From JACIWB01 sp038818725 (lineage in GTDB: Archaea; Thermoplasmatota; E2; UBA202; JdFR-43): a DNA stretch of 26,301 nucleotides. Positions 7,241 to 14,570 of this stretch are shown here, one piece after another (positions within the stretch are counted from its first letter, which is position 1; every line of letters starts with the position of its first letter). Location: positions 1 through 26,301 of the forward strand of contig JAWAYL010000015.1 of the NCBI GenBank assembly GCA_038818725.1. The letters are read 5' to 3'. The translations under genes and the position numbers were made by a program. Below the pieces are notes generated by a model that was not told the origin of the DNA, searched no databases, and saw only the letters and a program-made list of their open reading frames with translations.

Positions 7241-8665
7241 CTTTCAATCCTACCTTAGTCCGATTTTAACCTGTTGTAAATTGTAATATTGCTTCTAGCC
7301 CATTCTCTTTCAATCCTACCTTAGTCCGATTTTAACTTTCTCTTATCAATGTAATTGCTTCATTAAAATCTTCCTTTCAATCCTACCTTAGTCCGATTTT
7401 AACACAACTCTTCAGTAAAAGGAACATAACACTGTATAACTTTCAATCCTACCTTAGTCCGATTTTAACTAGCTGAAATTACAGACATTGGTTATGTGCC
7501 AGTAACCTTTCAATCCTACCTTAGTCCGATTTTAACAGTTCTGTTAAATTAGATGCTGTAGCGACATCACTATTCTTTCAATCCTACCTTAGTCCGATTT
7601 TAACTTTGTTCCACTGCCTCGCCTCAAATCTATTTTCATTCTTTCAATCCTACCTTAGTCCGATTTTAACTCTGGGATCAACTGAAAGGCCTATCAGCTT
7701 TAAACTCTTTCAATCCTACCTTAGTCCGATTTTAACATAGCTCATGCAACATTTAATCCAGCGGATATGTACTCTTTCAATCCTACCTTAGTCCGATTTT
7801 AACAATAAGTTATGATATAAATGAATACAAAGCAATAAAACTTTCAATCCTACCTTAGTCCGATTTTAACACACCAATAAAAAATAAAAAAAATAAAAAA
7901 AAAGGAACTTTCAATCCTACCTTAGTCCGATTTTAACCCAGATGTGAGGAAACAGTAAAAACAATCGGATTCTTCTTTCAATCCTACCTTAGTCCGATTT
8001 TAACCGGCGAACTACAGACGACTATAACAGCAGAGATATACTTTCAATCCTACCTTAGTCCGATTTTAACCTTTATCCACACCAGCGCGGCATATTTCTT
8101 AATAAACTTTCAATCCTACCTTAGTCCGATTTTAACCTGCATTTGTAGCGAATTATGTTTCTGTTCCTGCCGCTTTCAATCCTACCTTAGTCCGATTTTA
8201 ACTTATGAATGTACAGAATAAAGAACAAACACAAAATTCTTTCAATCCTACCTTAGTCCGATTTTAACTGAAAAATGGATTTTTGGAAGTGAAAGATTTA
8301 TTTACTTTCAATCCTACCTTAGTCCGATTTTAACAATTTTATTTGCAGAAATAAGAATGTGGTATGCGATCTTTCAATCCTACCTTAGTCCGATTTTAAC
8401 ATTATACAGCTTTTGCAAACTGATTAACGCAATATACTTTCAATCCTACCTTAGTCCGATTTTAACGTGAGGTAATCGATTTGAATGATTATGAAAACTT
8501 TCACTTTCAATCCTACCTTAGTCCGATTTTAACTTGATGGATATTCGTGGCTAGTAAGAGAGAAAATAACTTTCAATCCTACCTTAGTCCGATTTTAACA
8601 ATTTATGGACTGGAAAAAGCTGCGAGGTTGACGAACTTTCAATCCTACCTTAGTCCGATTTTAAC
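7241..8665 (-). CRISPR. CRISPR array, 22 repeats and 21 spacers
   Basis: A 30-bp repeat (plus strand starts CTTTCAATCC, middle TACCTTAGTC, ends CGATTTTAAC) occurs 22 times. All copies read identical to me. Spacers are 36-38 bp and unrelated to one another. Repeat starts: 7241, 7307, 7374, 7440, 7507, 7575, 7641, 7707, 7774, 7841, 7908, 7975, 8041, 8107, 8173, 8239, 8305, 8371, 8437, 8504, 8570, 8636. On the minus strand the repeat reads GTTAAAATCGG...GGATTGAAAG. Its last eight bases, ATTGAAAG, are the 5' handle typical of type I-B/III-associated archaeal repeats. That puts transcription right to left, with the leader at 8666-8768. No cas gene is in the window, so the subtype is not shown here. 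Confidence 0.98.
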
Positions 8666-8768
8666 AGCGGCGGAAATTGCGTTTATTTAATTTTAAATGC
8701 AAATTTATATTTAAAATTGTCGGGGATGTTCAATGATGCATTTTATTTATAAAGATCCGCGACAAAAT
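8666..8768 (-). promoter_or_regulatory. Probable CRISPR leader and pre-crRNA promoter
   Basis: This is the AT-rich 103 bp between the hydrolase stop codon and the first repeat, in the array's inferred reading direction. TATA-like elements lie at about 8704-8716 and 8745-8753. The former would start transcription close to the first repeat. An imperfect inverted repeat (TTGTCGCGGAT ... ATCCCCGACAA on the minus strand, 10 of 11 positions pairing) is followed by TTTT. It lies directly after the hydrolase stop, so it may terminate that operon, serve as a leader motif, or both. Confidence 0.6.
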
Positions 8769-10340
8769 TTAATTTATCAAATGCTCTATTATGTAGTCAT
8801 GGACTTTTTCGTTTATTGCAATTAAAGAAATATGATCTTCTTTTCCAATAGGCCATGCTGCTCCTTCCAAAATATAAATTGGCCTTCCTTCAAGATAAGG
8901 GCTTTCTGTGGGGCATAAACCATCTGAATAATGAGCTATGCCATCATTATCAAAATCTCTTGGAAAATCTCCAAAAATAATCCCTATATCTCCTCCTATA
9001 GCATAATAATCAATTAAATCTGTTGTATTGTAGCCCATTGCTTGCAAAAATGGTGAATTATATACCATATCAGGCAATTGAGCGATCCACCATGGAAAAT
9101 ATGTATATTTTATTATGTTCTTTAGGAAATATTCGTTTATATTTGGAGGAACTCCGTGGCAAGGCGTGCCTACAACAATTAAGTCATCTATCTGATATGC
9201 CCCTATTACAACATCAGCATCTCCGTCTCCATACCATGGATAGCCGTTTCCATCCCAGCCATCATTCCAGTAATCAACATCCTCCATATAATGCTCCGCC
9301 ATAAATCTTGCAATAAGCCCACCCATGCTATGAGCGACAATATCTATTGTCTGATCTGGTGAATAGCCATTTAAAACAAGAGCATCTCTTATTTTTTTTG
9401 AAACCATGCCAGCAATCCATGAGATATGGCGCTCCTGCCATTCTGGTTCATAAGTAAGCCATTGTATTCCTGGCTTATTCAAATCAAAATCAAGTAATTT
9501 AAAACCTTTTTCCTGCAATTTTTGTGTTAGGTTCCACCATGTATAATTTAAAAGAGCGGAATTTATATTTCCAACCCATCCATGAATAAGAACAACTGGA
9601 AAATCGCCGGGCTTTTCAGGAAATATTTTTATTTTTGTATTTGCAATACTTCTTTCATAATCTATATCTCCAGAAAGATTTCTTTCATATTCAGCAAAAA
9701 TTTCAATTTCTGATGTCTCATTAACATTTGAAAGGAAAAAAGGAATTTCTGTTAATCCGTTTTTATCTGTATAACTAACTTTTTCCATTATCTTTTTTTC
9801 GTTAATAAAAAAATTCCATTTCACGCTTGCATTTTCAATTGGTTTCTTTTCTTCACTTGACACCAAACTTGCTTTTAAAAAGCACGTTTCTCCAGCAATA
9901 ACTTCATTTTTACTGCAATTCAAATCAATTTCTGTCCTGTATATTTTAGGATAAACAATTAAATCAAGAAAATCCTCCTTAACATATCCTTTCGAATTTA
10001 AAATAGCAATTATCTTAACTTTATATTCTTCATCATCAACATCATATGGAGCAAAATAAATCATCTCTATAATTCTCCTATTATCTTCGCAATAATCATT
10101 TTTTTTCTCGAGTCGGCCGGTGCTTTCATTCGCCTGAATGCGCCAGATTATTTCTGCATCGCTTGCATTTTTCTCTAAAATAAGAGTTATCTCTGCACTT
10201 TTTCCTTCTTCGACATATAAAATTTTTGGAGTTAGCTTTATTTCTATTTCTTCCTTTTCTGGATTTCTCAAAAAGATGATTAGGGATGCTAAAATAATAA
10301 TGGATATGACAATAACGAAAATAAAGATTTTATTTTTCAT
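8769..10340 (-). CDS. Membrane-anchored, extracytoplasmic alpha/beta hydrolase (lipase/esterase-like)
   Basis: This 523-residue protein has one N-terminal hydrophobic helix (residues 5-24) and no obvious later helix, so it is probably anchored with its bulk outside the cell. Residues 30-240 look like two beta-rich Ig-like/bacterial-Ig domains with several NxS/T sites. The catalytic domain follows: oxyanion strand VVLIHGWVGN (249-258), nucleophile elbow VAHSMGG with Ser338, an Asp-rich region (DFDNDGIAHYSDG) and a late EDHISL that can supply His. That is the lipase/PGAP1-like pattern. Its ATG overlaps the purF stop (ATGA) with no clear Shine-Dalgarno site, so translation is probably coupled to purF, an odd partner. 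The substrate is unknown; lipid ester or peptide-linked ester are possible. Confidence 0.8.
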   Translation of the reverse strand: MKNKIFIFVIVISIIILASLIIFLRNPEKEEIEIKLTPKILYVEEGKSAEITLILEKNASDAEIIWRIQANESTGRLEKKNDYCEDNRRIIEMIYFAPYDVDDEEYKVKIIAILNSKGYVKEDFLDLIVYPKIYRTEIDLNCSKNEVIAGETCFLKASLVSSEEKKPIENASVKWNFFINEKKIMEKVSYTDKNGLTEIPFFLSNVNETSEIEIFAEYERNLSGDIDYERSIANTKIKIFPEKPGDFPVVLIHGWVGNINSALLNYTWWNLTQKLQEKGFKLLDFDLNKPGIQWLTYEPEWQERHISWIAGMVSKKIRDALVLNGYSPDQTIDIVAHSMGGLIARFMAEHYMEDVDYWNDGWDGNGYPWYGDGDADVVIGAYQIDDLIVVGTPCHGVPPNINEYFLKNIIKYTYFPWWIAQLPDMVYNSPFLQAMGYNTTDLIDYYAIGGDIGIIFGDFPRDFDNDGIAHYSDGLCPTESPYLEGRPIYILEGAAWPIGKEDHISLIAINEKVHDYIIEHLIN

Positions 10341-11716
10341 GTTAGTATCTTCTGAAATCTTTGCTTTTCTCCTCTAATTTTTACTGGATATTCTGCAGTT
10401 ATGCACCCAAGGCATAAATCTTTCCGATCCTTTCCAATTGCCTTAATCATTCCATCTACTGAAATGTAAGCAAGAGTATCCGCATCTATTTCTTTTCTTA
10501 TCTCCTCTATGCTTCTTTTTGATGCTATTAATTGCTCTCTTGTAGTCATATCTATACCAAAATAGCATGGAGCAATTATTGGTGGAGATGCAATCCTTAC
10601 ATGCACTTCCTTCGCTCCATAATTGCGGAGCAATTTAACAATTTTTTTCATTGTTGTTCCTCTTACTATGGAATCATCAACAACAACCACTCTTTTGTCT
10701 TTTATAATACTTTTCACTGGATTCAATTTAAGTAAAACCATTTTTTCTCTAGCATTTTGTGAGGGTAGTATAAATGTTCTTGCAATGTATCTATTTTTCA
10801 TAAGCCCTTCCGCCATTGGTATACCACTTGCTTTTGAGAAGCCGTATGCATGAGCCCTCCCTGAATCAGGAATTGGAACCACATAGTCCGCATCTACTGG
10901 GCTTTCCTCTGCAAGAATCTCTCCTAATTTTTCCCTTGTTTTATAAATATCCACTCCATCAATAAATGAATCTGCTCTTGCAAAATATACATATTCAAAA
11001 AAACAGTGTGCCTTGTATTCTTCATTTGAAAGAATATAGCTTTTGTAGCCATCCGGTTTTATTTCTACAAGCTCACCTGGCATAACATCTCTTATAAATT
11101 CTCCTTCGAGAGCATCAATTGCAACAGATTCAGAGCATATAATATATCCATCATCTATTTTCCCGATGCAGAGTGGCTTTATTCCAAAAGCATCTCTTAA
11201 TCCAAAAACCCTATTGTTTACCATAAATGTAAATGAATATGAGCCCTCTATTCTTTTTATAATTCTTTTTACTGCTTTTTCAACATTTACATCCCTCAGA
11301 TAGTCAGATAACATATAGGCAATTATTTCTTCCTCGCTTCCGTAAACAAAATTATATCCTCTTTTCATCATTTCTTCTTTTATTTCAGACGAGTTTACAA
11401 TTATCCCATTATGGGCAATTGCAATATCTCCAACGGAAGTATGCATAATCAAAGGCTGGGCATTTTCTGGAGTAGAAATCTTTATTGAATAATAAACATG
11501 CCCTATCCCCACATTTCCTTTCAGCTCTTCAAAATTTGTTCTACTAAAAGCCTCTTCAACAAGCCCCATTCCTCTATAAACTTTTATCTCTCCATCATAC
11601 AATGCGATGCCCGCCGCCTCCTGCCCGCGGTGTTGCATTGCTATAAGGGCAAAATATATTTTCTCCGCTACATTTTTGCGAGATGAGATTGCAACAACAC
11701 CGCATTTTTCATTCAT
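10337..11716 (-). CDS. purF: Amidophosphoribosyltransferase PurF
   Basis: PurF catalyses the first committed step of purine synthesis (PRPP plus glutamine to phosphoribosylamine). The N-terminal glutaminase starts MNEKCGVVAI with Cys5 as the likely nucleophile, and has ALIAMQHRGQEAAGIA and GIGHVYYSI. The phosphoribosyltransferase half has the PRPP loop VVVVDDSIVRGTT. The C-terminal DLCLGCITAEYP resembles the CxxC of the B. subtilis-type [4Fe-4S] form. I chose ATG 11716 (459 residues) because it places the catalytic Cys next to the N-terminus. An in-frame start at 11770 would lie wholly inside rpl37e. The start overlaps the end of rpl37e by 8 nt. Part of the lsm-rpl37e-purF-hydrolase operon. 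Confidence 0.95.
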   Translation of the reverse strand: MNEKCGVVAISSRKNVAEKIYFALIAMQHRGQEAAGIALYDGEIKVYRGMGLVEEAFSRTNFEELKGNVGIGHVYYSIKISTPENAQPLIMHTSVGDIAIAHNGIIVNSSEIKEEMMKRGYNFVYGSEEEIIAYMLSDYLRDVNVEKAVKRIIKRIEGSYSFTFMVNNRVFGLRDAFGIKPLCIGKIDDGYIICSESVAIDALEGEFIRDVMPGELVEIKPDGYKSYILSNEEYKAHCFFEYVYFARADSFIDGVDIYKTREKLGEILAEESPVDADYVVPIPDSGRAHAYGFSKASGIPMAEGLMKNRYIARTFILPSQNAREKMVLLKLNPVKSIIKDKRVVVVDDSIVRGTTMKKIVKLLRNYGAKEVHVRIASPPIIAPCYFGIDMTTREQLIASKRSIEEIRKEIDADTLAYISVDGMIKAIGKDRKDLCLGCITAEYPVKIRGEKQRFQKILT

Positions 11717-11867
11717 TTTTCCAGTTATATTTTCTCCATCTTTTAGAGCGACCAAATCCGCAAGAAGCACAGTATTTTTTTCTTACATGATAAGAATGCC
11801 TACCACATCTTCTACATACAATGTGCGTCTTTTTTCCTCCTTCCTTTGAAGGTGTTCCCTTTCCCAT
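11709..11867 (-). CDS. rpl37e: 50S ribosomal protein L37e
   Basis: This is a 52-residue zinc-ribbon ribosomal protein, easy to miss because of its size. The translation begins MGKGTPSKEGGKKTHIVCRR and continues CGRHSYHVRKKYCASCGFGR then SKRWRKYNW. It has both CxxC zinc pairs (CRRC, CASC) and the basic tail of L37e. The Shine-Dalgarno site GGAGTGA ends 4 nt before ATG 11867. It lies 11 nt after the lsm stop codon, the well-known archaeal lsm-rpl37e pairing. Its last 8 nt overlap the purF start. Length and sequence are normal for the family. Confidence 0.96.
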   Translation of the reverse strand: MGKGTPSKEGGKKTHIVCRRCGRHSYHVRKKYCASCGFGRSKRWRKYNWKNE

Positions 11868-11870
11868 TTT

Positions 11871-11878
11871 ATCACTCC
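11871..11878 (-). promoter_or_regulatory. Shine-Dalgarno site of rpl37e
   Basis: GGAGTGAT on the minus strand, immediately before ATG 11867 and directly after the TAA of lsm. It is a strong archaeal-type site inside an operon. Confidence 0.6.
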
Positions 11879-12094
11879 TTAAGCCATTATATATATTATA
11901 TTATCTCCTCTTACAATAACCTTGCTCAACTCTCTCTTTTTCTCCCCATTTATTATTTCTTCCGCATTTTTGAGTATTAAATTGAGATGAGGATGATCAT
12001 ATCCTTCAAGTATGCCTCTATACTCCTTATCTCCCTTAATTTCAACAACTATTCTTTTTTCAATACTTGAATGAATCAGTTCCAAAGGTTTCAT
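11879..12094 (-). CDS. Archaeal Sm-like protein (Lsm/SmAP)
   Basis: This 71-residue Sm-fold protein is expected to form a heptameric ring that binds U-rich RNA. The Sm1 motif region is visible as KRIVVEIKGDKEYRGILEGY followed by DHPHLNLIL. The Sm2 motif is KVIVRGDNIIYI. It lacks extra domains and has the usual length. It leads the rpl37e-purF-hydrolase cluster, a conserved archaeal start for lsm-L37e. A second, different lsm lies at 15649-15876. Promoter placement is uncertain because a small open frame with its own TATA-like element lies just upstream. Confidence 0.95.
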   Translation of the reverse strand: MKPLELIHSSIEKRIVVEIKGDKEYRGILEGYDHPHLNLILKNAEEIINGEKKRELSKVIVRGDNIIYIMA

Positions 12095-12114
12095 GTTTAT
12101 TGTATAAATAGGAG

Positions 12115-12213
12115 TTAATAAATTTTTCCTAACATATATTTTATCCCTCGCACGCCTTGTCCTTTAGCTTCATGAGCTCTCAAAATTTTTGACACTACTT
12201 CTTCAATTAACAT
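12115..12213 (-). CDS. Possible small ORF (32 aa) upstream of lsm, unrecognised
   Basis: ATG 12213 opens a frame reading MLIEEVVSKILRAHEAKGQG then VRGIKYMLGKIY, with a TAA stop 20 nt before the lsm start. The composition is protein-like: an amphipathic N-terminal helix followed by a basic tail. A TATA-like element (AAATATAT, about 12231-12238) lies about 20-25 bp before the ATG, as expected for a leaderless message. I do not recognise the sequence. It could be a real microprotein, a leader peptide for the lsm operon, or the end of a lost gene. Evidence is positional and compositional only. Confidence 0.4.
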   Translation of the reverse strand: MLIEEVVSKILRAHEAKGQGVRGIKYMLGKIY

Positions 12214-12245
12214 AAAATTTTTAAACTATTTGATATATTTTACGC
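12214..12245. promoter_or_regulatory. Compact divergent promoter region
   Basis: These 32 bp separate the possible small ORF (minus) from the FG-GAP gene (plus). On the plus strand TTTTTAAAC (about 12218-12226) is about 24 bp before ATG 12246. On the minus strand AAATATAT (12231-12238) faces the other way. Both would give leaderless transcripts. Confidence 0.4.
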
Positions 12246-13424
12246 ATGAAAGCAATAATTCCGATTTTATTTGCAATATTGATTTTTGGGGATATTTGCG
12301 GAAGCACTTTTGTTAAAAATAGCGAATTTATTATCCAATGGGAAAAGAGTTACGGCAGCTTGTGGTGGTGGTCCGCCCGCTATGAAGGTTCGCAGCCTGT
12401 TGGCGATGCAGACAATGATGGAAAAAATGAGTTGCTTATAGGGGGAAGAGATCCTTTTATGAGAGTTATGAAATGGGATGAAAGAAAGCAGACATATTAT
12501 GAGCAGGCAAAAATTGTTGACCCTGTTTTTGGAATCGGCTATAGTTTTTTTGGCATTTCCCAACCTTTTGGCTCCGCAACAGGTTTTTGTATAGGAGATA
12601 TAGACAATGATGGGAAAAATGAAATAGGAGTTGCCTGGGGTCGCCACTTCTCATTTTTTGAATGGAACGGATTTAGATATAAAAAGGAAGGAATGTATGT
12701 TGTTTACAATGGCCAAAGATGGGGAACAACTCTTGATTGTATAGTTGGAGATTACGATAATGATGGAATGAATGAAGTTATTGTTACTGGTAGCTTCAAT
12801 AATGTTCCTTCTCTTGTTGCTATAAGATGGGATGGAAACAAATTTATAGAAGAAGCAAAATGGGGAAATGAAGCAATATATTTTCCTTGGATTGCTGATG
12901 TAGATAACGATGGAAAAAATGAAGTTATTGTTGGGCATGGTCGCGAGCTTGTTTTGCTTAAATGGGAAGGAGAAAAATTTATATCAAATACAATAGAAAA
13001 ATTTCAATATCAGGTTTTTGGATGTGTTGCAAAGGACAGCAATGGAGATGGAATAAATGAAATCCATGTAACATTTTATGCTCCTCGTCTTTGCATTTAT
13101 AGATGGAATGGTAGCGCGTATGAAAAATTATTCGATACTTTATGGCAAGGTGAGGAAGATACTATAGAAGCAATAGATGTTGGAAATGTTGATAATGATG
13201 AAATGCCAGAAGTGTGTGTTGGCACAGATAAAGTTCATATTTTGCAATGGAAAGAAAACAGGTATGAAGAGGAGTATTTAATAAGCGATACATATGGTTT
13301 GCTTGCGGTAACATGTGTTGGGGACTTTGATAATGACGGGAAAAATGAAATAAATGCTGGCGCAGTTGGAGTAAGTAGAGGAGAAGATTATAAATCCTGG
13401 ATATTTAAATATTCGGGCCTGTAG
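12246..13424 (+). CDS. Exported FG-GAP/VCBS-type beta-propeller protein
   Basis: This 392-residue protein has an N-terminal hydrophobic signal sequence (KAIIPILFAILIFGDICG) and is probably secreted or surface-held. Seven blades are marked by calcium-binding-type loops of the form GDxDNDGKNEhhhG: GDADNDGKNELLIG, GDIDNDGKNEIGVA, GDYDNDGMNEVIVTG, ADVDNDGKNEVIVG, KDSNGDGINEIHV, GNVDNDEMPEVCVG and GDFDNDGKNEINAG. This is the FG-GAP (integrin alpha-like) propeller pattern. No catalytic residues are evident, so a binding or adhesion role is inferred. The start lies about 24 bp after a TATA element. The stop codon TAG is formed by positions 8-10 of the tRNA-Arg gene that begins within its last codons. 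Confidence 0.85.
   Translation: MKAIIPILFAILIFGDICGSTFVKNSEFIIQWEKSYGSLWWWSARYEGSQPVGDADNDGKNELLIGGRDPFMRVMKWDERKQTYYEQAKIVDPVFGIGYSFFGISQPFGSATGFCIGDIDNDGKNEIGVAWGRHFSFFEWNGFRYKKEGMYVVYNGQRWGTTLDCIVGDYDNDGMNEVIVTGSFNNVPSLVAIRWDGNKFIEEAKWGNEAIYFPWIADVDNDGKNEVIVGHGRELVLLKWEGEKFISNTIEKFQYQVFGCVAKDSNGDGINEIHVTFYAPRLCIYRWNGSAYEKLFDTLWQGEEDTIEAIDVGNVDNDEMPEVCVGTDKVHILQWKENRYEEEYLISDTYGLLAVTCVGDFDNDGKNEINAGAVGVSRGEDYKSWIFKYSGL
13388..13397 (+). promoter_or_regulatory. Possible TATA box of tRNA-Arg, inside the FG-GAP coding region
   Basis: ATTATAAATC is centred about 23-25 bp before the mature 5' end of the tRNA. If used, the tRNA is transcribed on its own rather than processed from the protein-gene message. 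Confidence 0.35.
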
Positions 13425-13487
13425 CCTAGCGGAAAAGGCGGCAGCCTTCGGAGCTGCAGATCAAGGGTTCAAATCCCTTCAGGCCCG
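13415..13487 (+). tRNA. tRNA-Arg (anticodon TCG)
   Basis: Standard cloverleaf of 73 nt. Acceptor GGGCCTG pairs with CAGGCCC, followed by discriminator G. U8-A9 are present. The D arm is GCCTAGCGGAAAAGGC. Anticodon stem GCAGC/GCTGC encloses loop CTTCGGA, giving anticodon TCG (reads CGA and related Arg codons). The T arm is AAGGG-TTCAAAT-CCCTT. No intron is seen and CCA is not encoded. The first 10 nt are also the end of the upstream coding region. Confidence 0.95.
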
Positions 13488-13544
13488 TAGAAAATGGTGT
13501 TAATATCTCCAATAATTTAAAAAATAATTTTTCTTTTCAATATT

Positions 13545-14570
13545 ATGGCTCTCATTTTTGGAGCAGGAAAGATGGGAAGGGCAATTGCATATGATTTAAG
13601 GAAGCAAGGTGTAGAGGTAAGGATATGCGATGTAAAGGATGTAAATCTTGAAAATTTTTTTAAATTAGATGCAAGAAAAAAAGAAGATGTTGAAAAAGAA
13701 ATGAAAAAAGAAGATATTGCAATAAGTGCTCTTCCCTATGATTTTAATTATAAGCTCGCGAAAATTGCAATAAAAACAAAAACAAATTTTGTTGATTTAG
13801 GAGGAAATAGCGATATTGTTAAAAAAGAGTTAATGCTTGATGAAAAAGCTAAAAAGGCGGGAATAAGTATAATTCCTGATTGTGGTTTAGCTCCTGGGAT
13901 GACAAATATAGTTGCATACCATATTTGGGAAAACTCAAAGGAAATGCATATAAGGGTTGGTGGCCTGCCACAGAAACCAAAAGGAGTTTTAAAATATTCT
14001 TTATTTTTCTCAATTCATGGTTTATTAAATGAATATATAGAAGATTCAATAATAATTAAAAATGGAAAAATATGCAGAGTAAAATCTTTAACAGGGATAG
14101 AAAAAATTTATTTTAAGGGATTTAAAAGTTTGGAAGCATTCTATACGCATGGAGGAACATCTACCCTATTAGAAACAATGAAAGGAATAAAAAATCTGGA
14201 TTATAAAACAATAAGGTATGCAGGGCATGCTGAAAAAATTAGAATTTTGGCTGAGCTTGGATTTTTTGAAAAAGATGCAAGAAAATTCACAGAAAAAATT
14301 CTTGAAAAAAATCTTTCAAAGGAGGAAAAGGATGTTGTTCTCGCTAGAATATATAGCGAAAAAAAATTTGCTGAATTAATTGATTGTTATGATGAAAAAG
14401 AAAATCTTTCCGCAATGGCAAGAACAACAGGTTTTTCAACATCAATAATAGCGAAAATGATAATAGATGGAGAAATAGAAAAAGGAGCTAGACCACCAGA
14501 ACTTGCAGTAGATGGAGATAAATTTTTAAAAGAGCTTAAGAAGAGAAAAATAATTTGGAAGATTACATGA
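13545..14570 (+). CDS. Saccharopine/lysine dehydrogenase-like NAD(P)-dependent oxidoreductase
   Basis: This 341-residue protein of the saccharopine dehydrogenase superfamily has the N-terminal Rossmann motif ALIFGAGKMGRAIAYDL. It then shows SALPYDFNYKLAKIAIKTKT and NFVDLGGNSDIV, and the domain-switch region IPDCGLAPGMTNIVAYH. The second domain carries YTHGGTSTLLETMKG and YKTIRYAGHAEKIRILAELG. These features and the length fit the L-lysine 6-dehydrogenase-like group better than full saccharopine reductases. The exact substrate is not decided by sequence. It starts about 26 bp after an AT-rich TATA element (13514-13523), with no Shine-Dalgarno site. It is single-gene, convergent with the transaldolase gene, and their 3' ends overlap by 8 nt. 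Confidence 0.85.
   Translation: MALIFGAGKMGRAIAYDLRKQGVEVRICDVKDVNLENFFKLDARKKEDVEKEMKKEDIAISALPYDFNYKLAKIAIKTKTNFVDLGGNSDIVKKELMLDEKAKKAGISIIPDCGLAPGMTNIVAYHIWENSKEMHIRVGGLPQKPKGVLKYSLFFSIHGLLNEYIEDSIIIKNGKICRVKSLTGIEKIYFKGFKSLEAFYTHGGTSTLLETMKGIKNLDYKTIRYAGHAEKIRILAELGFFEKDARKFTEKILEKNLSKEEKDVVLARIYSEKKFAELIDCYDEKENLSAMARTTGFSTSIIAKMIIDGEIEKGARPPELAVDGDKFLKELKKRKIIWKIT

Noticed and set aside
7241..8665. CRISPR spacers matching other parts of this window (self-targeting)
   Set aside because: I scanned by eye and saw no long match. A proper search was not possible, so this is not excluded for the rest of the genome.
11717..11770. Longer PurF N-terminus starting at 11770
   Set aside because: It lies entirely within rpl37e and would bury the catalytic Cys that normally sits near the N-terminus.
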